The position numbers and the translations under genes are program-made. Shown piece by piece: positions 24,685 to 32,865 of a DNA stretch of 64,000 nucleotides. The DNA is from Methanosphaerula palustris E1-9c. GTDB taxonomy: Archaea > Halobacteriota > Methanomicrobia > Methanomicrobiales > Methanospirillaceae. Under the pieces are notes generated by a model. It had not been told where the DNA came from and ran no database searches. It was given only the letters and a program-made list of their open reading frames with translations. The DNA is taken from NCBI RefSeq assembly GCF_000021965.1, contig NC_011832.1, forward strand, positions 1,178,001-1,242,000, in the 5' to 3' direction. Within the stretch, counting starts at the first letter, position 1. The number at the start of each line of letters is the position of its first letter.

Positions 24685-25722
24685 ATGAGTGGTATGGTCG
24701 ATAAAAATTGTTGGGAGTTTAAGAGATGCGGAAGAGAACCTGGGGGCATCAGAGTTGAAGACCTCGGAGCCTGTCCTGCAGCAACTGAAACTCGCGCTGA
24801 TGGAGTAAATGGCGGGAAGAACGGAGGTCGGACCTGCTGGGCGATCTGCGGTACGATGTGCGAAGGAAGAGTCCAGGGGACCTATGCCGCAAAGATCGGG
24901 AATTGCCGTTCCTGTGAGTTCTATCTGAGTGTACAGCGGGATATTCAGACACGTGATCTTCCTCCATCTGAACACCCGTCAAAGGTACTGGATCTTGTCC
25001 TGGATCGGACTGCCGCTCTTGAACTGGAGATTGAACGGCGAATGCAGGTTGAGGCTACCCTCCGTCAGGTCAATTCAAAGTTAAACCTCCTTTCAAGCAT
25101 TACCTGCCATGATATGCTCAATAAAATACATACTCTTGGTCTTCTCACCGACCTCTTGAGTCAGACATATTATCAGGATCCTGTCCTTCTGGGATACCTG
25201 CAAACACTTGATCAGCAGATCCAAGATCTGACGGAGATGATCGTATTCACTCATGACTATCAGGATATCGGGGTCCAGGCACCAATCTGGCAGCAAATCC
25301 ACCAGGTGATCGCTGGAGTTCAGGAATTGGTTCATTCCGTTCCGATAGAGGTGGATCCTGGTCTTGGTTTGTATGAGATTTATGCGGATCCGCTCATTTC
25401 ACGAGTATTTTATAACCTTGTGGATAATGCAATCCGCCATGGTGGGCAGGTGCACCAGATCCAGGTTTGCGGCGTGGAACTGGCAGAGGGGCTGGTTGTT
25501 GTCTGGGAGGATGATGGCGTGGGGGTTCTCCAAACTGAGAAAGAGAAGATCTTCAAGAAAGGGCATGGGAAGAACACAGGGCTTGGGCTCTTCCTTGTCC
25601 GGGAGATCCTGTCTATCACCCGCATTGAGATCCAGGAAACCGGAACATTTGGGGCAGGGGCGAGATTTGAAATAACCGTACCGAAGGATTCATACCGGCT
25701 TGTCAATTCCGGATCAAATTGA
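24685..25722 (+). CDS. Two-CW domain fused to histidine kinase
   Basis: 345 aa from the ATG at 24685 (24694 is also possible). Residues 1-90 are a two-CW domain (NCWEFKRCGREPGG, TCWAICGTMCEG, NCRSCEFY). A coiled helix (about 105-130) links it to a histidine kinase: H-box LLSSITCHDMLNKI, N-box NLVDNAIRHGG, DDGVGV and GKNTGLGLFLVREI. There is no membrane segment. The cysteine-rich input suggests sensing of redox, metal or sulfur state. No cognate regulator is adjacent; the receiver-bearing kinase upstream is a possible partner. The two free two-CW proteins nearby share the sensor domain. Confidence 0.88.
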   Translation: MSGMVDKNCWEFKRCGREPGGIRVEDLGACPAATETRADGVNGGKNGGRTCWAICGTMCEGRVQGTYAAKIGNCRSCEFYLSVQRDIQTRDLPPSEHPSKVLDLVLDRTAALELEIERRMQVEATLRQVNSKLNLLSSITCHDMLNKIHTLGLLTDLLSQTYYQDPVLLGYLQTLDQQIQDLTEMIVFTHDYQDIGVQAPIWQQIHQVIAGVQELVHSVPIEVDPGLGLYEIYADPLISRVFYNLVDNAIRHGGQVHQIQVCGVELAEGLVVVWEDDGVGVLQTEKEKIFKKGHGKNTGLGLFLVREILSITRIEIQETGTFGAGARFEITVPKDSYRLVNSGSN

Positions 25723-25869
25723 ACTGAGCGAACTATAAGAACTGGAGCGCCCCTGCATTCTCCTGTGATCTGGTCATGGGATAGAGCAAAGAACTCTACA
25801 GAGTCCTTCGATGGAACTGAATATATCCTGCATGACAGGAATAGCATCTGTAGGATAGGTGGTATACCT

Positions 25870-26673
25870 TTAGCCCAGAATTTTCTGCTGAATCATCAAG
25901 AGTGCAATACTGATCAGGAGGATTCCAAACACTCTCTTGATATGATCTGCCTGGATTCGCGGAGCAAGAGATGCTCCAGCAAATGCACCGAGAACTGCAC
26001 CAGCTCCGTAAACTACCACGTAGGGTAGGGAGATATTTCCGAGAGCGATGTGGGTGGCAGCTCCTGTGATCGAGGTGGGGATGATCGTTAGAAGGGATGT
26101 CGCAACCGCCAAATGTATCGGGACTCCAAGGACGACGAGGGCCGGGACAAAAAGCGCCCCACCGCTGGTTCCAGTAATCCCGCTCACCAACCCCCCCATC
26201 GCTCCCCATATCACAAGGTGAATGCAGGGAACCCGGATCGGTTTGCTATGTTCACGAGAGACCGACGGGTTGATTGCGATGGATGGCCCCCATGTGATCG
26301 CCGGGACAAAGCAGAGGGAAGGAACAAGCATCTGCAGGGACATGAGGATCAGTACGAGTGCAAAAAGGATGACCAGGATCCTCGCGTCGAAATACACGGT
26401 GATGAGCGAACCGAGCATAGAAAATATCATTGCGGGCAGGGTCAGGAGTGCCGCAAGAGTAATCAGAATTTTTTTCTGTCTCCAGTATATGAGTGTAGCA
26501 GTACTCGATGAGAAGATCATCGCTGCAAGACTGGTTCCAACAGCTGTCTTCTGGTCCAAACCGAAGAGCAGTGTGAGCGTAGGGACATAGAGAAAACCTC
26601 CTCCCATTCCAATAATGGAAGCGATCAGGCCGATCCCCCCAGCAATGAAAAACGCAATACTGTAACCGAACAC
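25870..26673 (-). CDS. TauE/SafE family sulfite/sulfonate exporter
   Basis: 267 aa integral membrane protein with about eight hydrophobic segments and the paired motifs GGIGLIASIIGMGGGFLYVP at about 13-32 and GGLVSGITGTSGGALFVPAL at about 155-175, typical of the TauE/SafE (DUF81) permeases. It probably exports a small sulfur anion such as sulfite or sulfoacetate. The start is a GTG at 26673 with GAGGAAG upstream, which overlaps the end of a 59-codon ORF. The perfect operator palindrome lies upstream of that ORF, placing the exporter in the putative sulfur regulon. Confidence 0.88.
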   Translation of the reverse strand: MFGYSIAFFIAGGIGLIASIIGMGGGFLYVPTLTLLFGLDQKTAVGTSLAAMIFSSSTATLIYWRQKKILITLAALLTLPAMIFSMLGSLITVYFDARILVILFALVLILMSLQMLVPSLCFVPAITWGPSIAINPSVSREHSKPIRVPCIHLVIWGAMGGLVSGITGTSGGALFVPALVVLGVPIHLAVATSLLTIIPTSITGAATHIALGNISLPYVVVYGAGAVLGAFAGASLAPRIQADHIKRVFGILLISIALLMIQQKILG

Positions 26674-26678
26674 GATGG

Positions 26679-26858
26679 TTACTTCCTCTGGGCTATGGCC
26701 AGGTCATGTGCCTTGTGGTAAACGTCAGGAAAATCTGGTTGTGGAATGCTGAAATTTTCCTGTCTCTTCTTTCTATAATGCAGATTTCCGTCGAGATGTT
26801 GCTGGAATCGAAGTGGGTCTATCCTGAAAGATGGGCTGGTTGATGTTGTCGTCTGCAT
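26679..26858 (-). CDS. Small ORF ahead of tauE (59 aa)
   Basis: A 59-codon frame starting MQTTTSTSPSFRIDPLRF and ending AHDLAIAQRK, whose stop codon lies 5 nt before the exporter start, inside its ribosome-binding region. It is hydrophilic and rich in His, Gln and Arg, with no known motif. Position between the operator (44 nt upstream of its ATG) and tauE, and the tight junction, suggest a real co-transcribed gene. Its own ribosome-binding site is weak. Confidence 0.5.
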   Translation of the reverse strand: MQTTTSTSPSFRIDPLRFQQHLDGNLHYRKKRQENFSIPQPDFPDVYHKAHDLAIAQRK

Positions 26859-26901
26859 TGTTTTACCACGGGCTTCTATCTCTTGTGGACAGAGATCCTC
26901 A

Positions 26902-26917
26902 ATTCACAATTGTGAAT
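26902..26917. promoter_or_regulatory. Palindromic operator, site 6 (perfect)
   Basis: ATTCACAATTGTGAAT, identical to site 1. On the minus strand it follows a CACCCGCCCCAATAACA segment that resembles the sequence before site 7, a likely promoter element. Confidence 0.7.
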
Positions 26918-27116
26918 GTTATTGGGGCGGGTGCATTAAAAAACTTGTGAAGGGCACCATGTGGCATCTTCTGGAATATGTCGATTTCGTACAAACAGGG
27001 GGACTTGCCTATGTTCGAGGAATGATGGTACTGAAATTCTCCAAGCGGAAAAAAGAATATTTGAGAGAGTCTGAGAAGAATACAGGGCAGGAATTCTTCC
27101 TTGTTCTGGAGATGGT

Positions 27117-27668
27117 TTACTTCCCGCATCCATCGGATGATCGGGGAATGTGTATGTCCGCACAGCACTCCTTTTTCCTGGTTGGTGCGCAGCAGATTCC
27201 ACCGTTCCGGATATGCTCGTGTACGATCTGCTCTGCCACCTGGTATGCATATATGGATAACATCTCATCCGGCACTTCATCAACACCAAAGGGGAGCGGT
27301 TCATCATATTTTGTATCGGCCTGCACGACTGTGGGTGTGAGGTCTGGCAGCACGCCGGCCATCATCCGCGATGAACACGCGATAAAGCAGCTCTCAATCG
27401 CGATCACCTCTTCTGCCCGTCGAACGAGATTCCGTTGGCCAGTATCCTTCGTGAATGCACCGCCAAGACAGATCCGGACGGTCTCATCGCGGGAGAGGCG
27501 GTGGGCGATTATATTTGCAACCCGGCGGGGCACTTCACCCTTTGCACACGCCCCTTCGCATGCCATAACTGTAATCTTTGGTGGAGTTGTCGCATTCTTC
27601 TCTGCGTATTCTTCACAGGTCGGACATTTTCCGATCATTTTTGCAATCTTTACGATCTCGAATTCCAT
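27117..27668 (-). CDS. Putative zinc-binding DGC-like protein
   Basis: 183 aa from the ATG at 27668, preceded by AGAGGTGAG. The order of cysteine motifs (KCPTCEEY, MACEGACAKGE, ESCFIACSSRM and a C-terminal GGICCAPTRKKECC) matches the DGC/COG4273 family of predicted zinc-binding proteins of archaea and anaerobes, although the eponymous DGC triplet is altered. Function is unknown; such genes often sit near metal-resistance or ArsR regulators, and here a broken ArsR gene lies divergently 170 nt away. Confidence 0.7.
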   Translation of the reverse strand: MEFEIVKIAKMIGKCPTCEEYAEKNATTPPKITVMACEGACAKGEVPRRVANIIAHRLSRDETVRICLGGAFTKDTGQRNLVRRAEEVIAIESCFIACSSRMMAGVLPDLTPTVVQADTKYDEPLPFGVDEVPDEMLSIYAYQVAEQIVHEHIRNGGICCAPTRKKECCADIHIPRSSDGCGK

Positions 27669-27839
27669 GCATCTCACCTCTGAATTATCATGGGTGTGTG
27701 GTGCGCCGTATATATCCTGGAACCAGATATCAAAAATAATTGAAATTAAACGATCCTGGATTATCAGAATGTTTGGAATCTTTTGGATCTGATGGCCGGA
27801 TGCCTTAATTTTTTGCCTGATAAGAGCTTCTCGGTAGTA

Positions 27840-28201
27840 ATGGAAAAACGCGTACGATGCTGCCCTTCGGACTGTGCTGTCAGAAGCGACTGGGAGCAGG
27901 AACTCGGTCATGAAAAGGAACTCTTCGAGAGCGAGAACATTAAAAGAACGAGCGCAACACTCAAACTTATCAGTCTCCGATCCGGCTTAAAATAATTCTG
28001 ATGCTTCTCAACCGGGATCACTGCGTCTGTGAATTCTGGTATGTTTTTGCCGAACCTCAGAATCTTTTGTTATATACTCTGGGTGTGCTGAAGATGGGTG
28101 GCCTTGTTGAGTCGTATTACCGGTCGAAGCATAAGATGTACATATTGAATGAATCAGCAGCACCGTTCCTTCGACAAATTGGAATGGAGGTGGATATCTG
28201 A
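27840..28201 (+). pseudogene. ArsR-family regulator with a frameshift
   Basis: Two plus-strand pieces form one ArsR-type winged helix: MEKRVRCCPSDC... to TLKLIS in the first frame, then RLKIILMLLNRDHCVCEF, EPQNLLLYTLGVLKMGGLVE and YRSKHKMYILNESAAPF in the second. The shift falls near 27970-27980, where the expected ISHPxRL reads AGTCTCCG, consistent with loss of one base in a His codon. Metal-type cysteines (CCPSDC, DHCVCE) are kept, pointing to a metal or arsenic sensor. It is divergent to the DGC-like gene, its likely former target. Confidence 0.75.
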
Positions 28202-28445
28202 ATATAATCGGCTTTCATTTAATGGTGTTCGATCAGTTTTTCCATGATCCTTTTGGAGATCCGGTAAGAAAAAAGAGTATCCTACCGGGAGGAGCGAGAC
28301 ATCTCTTCCCGGATATCACAGCAGGTGTGTGCTGTGTGTTGCATGAGGAGATTTATTCTGGTATGTATATTGACTCTGACGGAGGAGTGTGAGCCCGAAT
28401 GGCACTTCCGGTAGAGTACGAGGACGTGAAATCAGGATATCTATT

Positions 28446-28673
28446 TCACGAACGCATACCACGGACAGCAGATCGCCCACACATCAGGTGTAGTGCAATC
28501 ACTGGTGAGTCTGTCCTTTTCAGTTCCATTGGGCGACAACGCTGCCCGAAGCTTCGGATATCGCTGAACTGTTTCACGGGCCGTTCCGACTTAATGCCGG
28601 GATAGGCACGGGCAGCAGAGCCGGATATGGCCGGGTTGACTGCGAGTCCATCGTTATTCGCATGGTATATGTT
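28446..28673 (-). CDS. Possible small protein under operator site 7 (75 aa)
   Basis: A 75-codon frame beginning MNIYHANNDGLAVNPAIS, with CAGGAAAG upstream of its ATG. It is preceded by the operator (16 nt away), a promoter-like stretch and a TATA-like element on the same strand. The promoter context is better evidence than the protein, which is unrecognised and could be a remnant. Confidence 0.35.
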   Translation of the reverse strand, partial: NIYHANNDGLAVNPAISGSAARAYPGIKSERPVKQFSDIRSFGQRCRPMELKRTDSPVIALHLMCGRSAVRGMRS

Positions 28674-28688
28674 CATAGACGCTTTCCT

Positions 28689-28704
28689 GTTCACTGTTGT
28701 GAAC
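28689..28704. promoter_or_regulatory. Palindromic operator, site 7
   Basis: GTTCACTGTTGTGAAC keeps both arms (GTTCAC/GTGAAC) with a changed 4-bp centre, showing that the arms rather than the AATT centre are conserved. Confidence 0.55.
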
Positions 28705-28726
28705 ACATTGTATTGGGCGGGGTGAG

Positions 28727-28760
28727 TAATATACCCTGATTTTGCGTCAGGTTTTGCCGC
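28727..28760 (-). repeat. Dispersed promoter repeat, copy 2
   Basis: Inverted copy of 5832-5865 (33 of 34 bases). On the minus strand it lies directly upstream of operator site 7 and supplies a TATA-like GGGTATATTA. Confidence 0.75.
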
Positions 28761-29034
28761 AATCTTCGTACTCTATCGCAAATTTTTATGATGAATCTTC
28801 CTTTCGTCTTCCTCGATTTTTCCCCTCATTCCGGAATCGATTGTAATGGCCATGGTCGATCGATCTCGCTGGGTTGGTTTGATGTCGCGACCACTATTCA
28901 TCGTCATGGGGGGTGAATTGAGATGTACGACCCAATATCTCCTAAATCTATATATAATCCAGAATCCATTCACCCATTAGTATTCGTGATTCATGAGTCC
29001 GCTTGTGTTTCAGATAATACTAAGGGATGCTATA

Positions 29035-29472
29035 ATGTCAACCGTAGAGGAAAATAAGCGTCTCATGCAGACGCTGGATGATGCCTGGAATTCGCAGGAT
29101 TGGGAAACATTTGATAAACGCCATGCATCACATGTCGATGTCTTCTGGCCAGGACAGGCAGATCCGACGCATGGCCGACTGTCCCATAGGGAAGAAGCAA
29201 TTGCATTTTTTAAGATCTTTCCCGATAACAGAGTTGGAAACCGGCCTTACAAAGTGCTGTTCGGTCAGGAAGACTGGACCTGTTCTGTCGCCGAGTTCAC
29301 AGGTACCTTCAAAGGTCCGATGACCACTCCCGATGGAAAGGTGATCGAACCAAACGGAAAGAAGTTCAGTGTGGAGTTCTGTACGGTTGCCCATTGGAAG
29401 GATGAGGAGATCATTGAGGAAAAACTCTTCTACGACAAGATCTCTCTGATGCAGCAGATCGGTCTGATGTGA
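29035..29472 (+). CDS. SnoaL-like ester cyclase family protein
   Basis: 145 aa from the ATG at 29035 (AAGGGATG upstream). The SnoaL/NTF2-like cone fold is suggested by an N-terminal helix (ENKRLMQTLDDAWNSQDW), HVDVFWPGQ, SVAEFTGTFKGPM and a C-terminal EEKLFYDKISLMQQIGL. Such proteins hydrolyse, cyclise or simply bind small hydrophobic molecules; the substrate is unknown. It heads a run of four short plus-strand genes (CDGSH protein, isochorismatase-like, FMN reductase), each with its own gap, so probably separate transcripts. Confidence 0.8.
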   Translation: MSTVEENKRLMQTLDDAWNSQDWETFDKRHASHVDVFWPGQADPTHGRLSHREEAIAFFKIFPDNRVGNRPYKVLFGQEDWTCSVAEFTGTFKGPMTTPDGKVIEPNGKKFSVEFCTVAHWKDEEIIEEKLFYDKISLMQQIGLM

Positions 29473-29606
29473 GAATATCTGGATAATCCCCCCTTTTTTA
29501 GGAGAGATAAAGAACATTTGAGTCGAGGACTTCGTGTGTTCTCCCTGAAAAATCAACAATCTGTATCACACAGATACCTGATCATATAAAAGGACTGAAT
29601 CTGACT

Positions 29607-30308
29607 ATGACAGAAGAAAATCCAAAATCATCGAAGATCAGAGACGATGCAATGAAGATCACCGTGAGCAGGGACGGCCCCTATATCGTAACTGGTGGGG
29701 TGCCTCTCACAAGCGAAGAGATCTGTAATGATGACGAGGGCTATTGCCGGACCTGGCGATTGGTGAAACGATATCCCCTGCAGGAGCAGTATGCCCTCTG
29801 TCGATGCGGCCACTCTAAGAACAAGCCTTTCTGCGACGGGACGCATGCCAAGATTCACTTTGATGGAACTGAAGCAGGGGACCATGAACCCTACCGTGAT
29901 GGTGCAGAGGTGATCGAGGGTCCTGCTCTCTCCCTGACCGATAACGAACACCTCTGTGTCCACGCCCGATTCTGTATGCGGGCCGGGGGGATCTGGAATC
30001 TTGTTCAGCAGTCTGGAGATCCAACTGCCCGGGATATCGCCATCGAGGAGGCCGGTAACTGTCCATCGGGCCGGCTCGTCGTCTATGACAATACGACCGG
30101 CGAAGCAATTGAGCCTGAACTTGAGAGATCGATTGTCGTTATCGAGTACCCACCCCGGGATGAGCATGGGCCACTCTGGGTTCGTGGCGGCATCCCGGTC
30201 ATATCTGCTGATGGCGATTCGTATGAGGTTCGGAATCGGGTTACCCTCTGTCGGTGCGGAAGATCGGGAAATAAACCGTTCTGTGATGGCAGCCATGTGG
30301 AACGATGA
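29607..30308 (+). CDS. Double-CDGSH iron-sulfur protein
   Basis: 233 aa. Two CDGSH [2Fe-2S] motifs of the CXCX...CDGXH type: CRCGHSKNKPFCDGTH at about 72-87 and CRCGRSGNKPFCDGSH near the C-terminus. Between them a divergent 4Fe-4S-like segment contains CVHARFC and GNCPSGRLVVYD. This layout is common in bacterial and archaeal CDGSH proteins that may act in electron or cluster transfer under redox stress. No membrane anchor. A partner cannot be named. Confidence 0.9.
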   Translation: MTEENPKSSKIRDDAMKITVSRDGPYIVTGGVPLTSEEICNDDEGYCRTWRLVKRYPLQEQYALCRCGHSKNKPFCDGTHAKIHFDGTEAGDHEPYRDGAEVIEGPALSLTDNEHLCVHARFCMRAGGIWNLVQQSGDPTARDIAIEEAGNCPSGRLVVYDNTTGEAIEPELERSIVVIEYPPRDEHGPLWVRGGIPVISADGDSYEVRNRVTLCRCGRSGNKPFCDGSHVER

Positions 30309-30415
30309 CGTAAATTTACATAGAAGGAATGTGAGTCTAAGAAAATGAGGCTGATGCATCGTACATCAGTTGAAGAATTCCTTATGATTCAGGAACCATT
30401 TATGGAGGTATGAAT

Positions 30416-31027
30416 ATGGCAAATTTAAACGATGAAAATCTTGCATTACTTACCAATCTGAACAGCGCGCTTGTCCTCGTGGACTTTCAGCCCAAGATGA
30501 TTGCAGGTGTTGCTTCTGGTGATAAGACAATCATACGAAACGCCGCATATTGCGCCGCAAAGGCGGCACGTATCCTGGGTATTCCAGCCGTGCTATCGTC
30601 AATTGGGCCGCAGAATAACGGAGAGTTCTTCGCGGAGATTACAGGTTTGTTCCCCGACCAGGAAGTGTTCGCCCGGACTATTCCCAGTTTCGATGCGTTC
30701 GAAGACGAAAAGACCTGGAATGCATTTAAAAAAACCGGCCGGAAGAAGATGGTTGTTTCAGGGCTGTGGACAAGTATGTGCTTTGCGTATACAGCTCTCC
30801 ATGGTTTAAGAGAAGGATACGAAGTCTACGGGCTGATGGATGCAGCCGGCGATTCTACGTCTGATGCCCACAAATTTGGTATTGAACGGATGATTCAGGC
30901 AGGGGTGGTTCCCATCACGGTGGAATCTCTGGTATCTGAATGGATGCATGACTGGGGTAACCCGAAGGCAGGTGAACTCGTTAAGGAAGTATATTCTAGG
31001 TACGGTGCCCTGATTGGGCTTCAATAA
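30416..31027 (+). CDS. Isochorismatase-family cysteine hydrolase
   Basis: 203 aa from the ATG at 30416; an in-frame ATG two codons earlier is equally possible, and TGGAGG lies just upstream. Cysteine-hydrolase fold with the catalytic Asp in LVLVDFQPKM, a Lys in KKTGRKKMVVSG and the nucleophile Cys in SGLWTSMCFAYTAL. It resembles the YcaC-like branch. Substrate unknown; nicotinamide, amides or hydroxamates are typical for the family. Confidence 0.85.
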   Translation: MANLNDENLALLTNLNSALVLVDFQPKMIAGVASGDKTIIRNAAYCAAKAARILGIPAVLSSIGPQNNGEFFAEITGLFPDQEVFARTIPSFDAFEDEKTWNAFKKTGRKKMVVSGLWTSMCFAYTALHGLREGYEVYGLMDAAGDSTSDAHKFGIERMIQAGVVPITVESLVSEWMHDWGNPKAGELVKEVYSRYGALIGLQ

Positions 31028-31139
31028 CCAAGCCCAATGTTGATTCATTTTTTGATTCGATGAAAGGGGAATCGAGTTGTTCCACTCATATGTGGAGTAC
31101 GAATGAGTGAAGTTATAACACCGAGAAGAGGTGAATATC

Positions 31140-31691
31140 ATGAGCAGATACCAGATTGCGGTTATTATTGGAAGTCTCCGTAAGGATTCATTCAACCGGA
31201 AGTTAGCAAACGCCATAGTTAAACTGGCACCCCCGGAATTTTCGTTCAAGCAGGTGCAAATCGGGGACTTGCCCCTTTATAATCAGGACGACGATGGAAA
31301 CCAGGCCGAATCAGTTAAACGCCTGAAGGATGAGATCTCTGCAGCTCAGGGACTTCTATTTGTTACGCCCGAGTATAACCGATCGATACCTGGCGTTCTC
31401 AAGAACGCAATCGACCATGCCTCGCGTCCTCACGGTCAGAATGTCTGGGCTGGCAAGCCGGCTGGTATTCTTGGCGCTTCGACTGGTGCTGTTGGGACGG
31501 CCCTGGTTCAGCAGCATTTACGCAATGTTCTTGCACATTTGGATGTGCCAACGCTTGGACAACCCGAAGCATTTATCCAGGTTCGGGATGGGTTGTTCGA
31601 CGAGGTCGGTAATATCGGTGAAGGAAGCAGACATTTCCTGCAGAACTGGATGGACCATTATGTCGCCTGGGTGAAAAAAATTGCTGCCTGA
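31140..31691 (+). CDS. NADPH-dependent FMN reductase
   Basis: 183 aa from the ATG at 31140, chosen because AGAGGTGA lies 6 nt upstream. Flavodoxin-like fold of the chromate/azo/quinone reductase family: IGSLRKDSFNRKLA for the FMN phosphate, FVTPEYNRSIPGVLKNAIDHASRP and GASTGAVGTALVQQHLR. Likely a soluble quinone or general flavin reductase for redox defence. Confidence 0.9.
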   Translation: MSRYQIAVIIGSLRKDSFNRKLANAIVKLAPPEFSFKQVQIGDLPLYNQDDDGNQAESVKRLKDEISAAQGLLFVTPEYNRSIPGVLKNAIDHASRPHGQNVWAGKPAGILGASTGAVGTALVQQHLRNVLAHLDVPTLGQPEAFIQVRDGLFDEVGNIGEGSRHFLQNWMDHYVAWVKKIAA

Positions 31692-31877
31692 TGCAGTGGT
31701 TCTGTCTGTGAATTTTGTATTATGAACGATCGACGGAATTTTTATCGTTGGTGCTCTCCACTCATCTTTTTTGAACAGGTGTCCGGCTTTGTCTGGGGGA
31801 TCTATATTCATCCTAATGCGGAATAAAATGGTATATTGAATTTATGAAGCAATTTATTGCAGAAACCCGCTCTTTTT

Positions 31878-32684
31878 TCAATCTGCTTCACTTGTTAGGA
31901 ACTGCATAACCTGTTCTATCACAATAGGATTTTTGGGTAGGTAAATGTGGCAGTACTGGTCTGGTGTCAGATGATCCACCTGTTCTAGGGGTGCTGAGAG
32001 GATATCGAGGGGTATGCCTGATAGGGCAGACTCCCTGTGCGCCACAATACCATCGCCGTTCAGTGTCTTCTGGTATTTCCCATCTTCAGCAATCTCCCAT
32101 GTTTTTCCTTCAAACCAGGGGAAAAATCCAGGGATATTATTTGGATTTGCGGTCACGATAATTCGGTAAATTATATCGGACCGTAAGCCGGCGGCACAAA
32201 GGCTGTGTATGAATGTACTTCTGGGACGTACGTCCTGTACGAACGGATCAACGGCTGGATCAAATTCCTGTGGAATAAAAACACCGGTGAGCTGTTCGAT
32301 TATTTTCTTACCAGATTGTGGATCGTTAAAGAGTTCCGCGAGTGCCGAGCCGTTGTTGGTTGGGCCTAGACATATCAACTGCCTGACTGTGTGTGCTCGC
32401 TCTGTCCCATCCATTACCTCAAGGAGGTAACGGACGATACAGGCTCCGAGCGAATGACATACTATGTCGATAGGTCCAGACCAGCCATTATCATCCTGTA
32501 CTTCTTGGAGGTAATGATGGAGTGATTCAGAGATCTCCGGCAATGTTGAACACTTCATTCCTGTATGATCAAATCTCCTGTATGGAATGCTGGCTTCATC
32601 TAGACGACTCACCAGTCTTTTCCAGATGCCTGGATGGCTGTTCCATCCATGCACCAGAATCACAGGGTATCGGTTATCACACAT
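31878..32684 (-). CDS. Alpha/beta hydrolase, lipase-like
   Basis: 268 aa. It begins with the oxyanion strand YPVILVHGWNSHPGIW, has the nucleophile elbow CHSLGA (GXSXG variant, Ser near 98), and a final His in EQVDHLTPDQYCH. No signal peptide, so cytosolic. Resembles triacylglycerol lipase/esterase class proteins; substrate not predictable. Confidence 0.82.
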   Translation of the reverse strand: MCDNRYPVILVHGWNSHPGIWKRLVSRLDEASIPYRRFDHTGMKCSTLPEISESLHHYLQEVQDDNGWSGPIDIVCHSLGACIVRYLLEVMDGTERAHTVRQLICLGPTNNGSALAELFNDPQSGKKIIEQLTGVFIPQEFDPAVDPFVQDVRPRSTFIHSLCAAGLRSDIIYRIIVTANPNNIPGFFPWFEGKTWEIAEDGKYQKTLNGDGIVAHRESALSGIPLDILSAPLEQVDHLTPDQYCHIYLPKNPIVIEQVMQFLTSEAD

Positions 32685-32860
32685 TGTAGTATTATTTGGT
32701 GCTGTGAAAGAAAATGTATGCGATCGGGTTGAACTCTCAATTCTGTACCTGGTGATCCTGTGAATGAAAATGATTTTTTGATATCATCGCGCGTAAGAAA
32801 TACCTCAAGATAGATGATGCTGGCCAATTCCTGCAATTCCGGTTCAGATCCTTGGAATTC
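32685..32860. other. Upstream flank of the rRNA promoter array
   Basis: Short gap between the divergently oriented hydrolase and the first rRNA promoter. Nothing else seen. Confidence 0.4.
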
Positions 32861-32865
32861 AGAAT

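Larger units (their letters stand above)
28202..28992. other. Region with operator, promoter repeat and a possible small gene
   Basis: Apart from the items listed separately (28446-28673, 28689-28704 and 28727-28760) no gene is supported. A minus-strand frame at 28773-28973 ends with a charged stretch but matches no family. Confidence 0.4.

Noticed and set aside
24379-24975. 198-codon minus-strand frame antisense to the two-CW kinase
   Set aside because: Half of it is the reverse of a well-supported gene; the remainder has no start signal or family.
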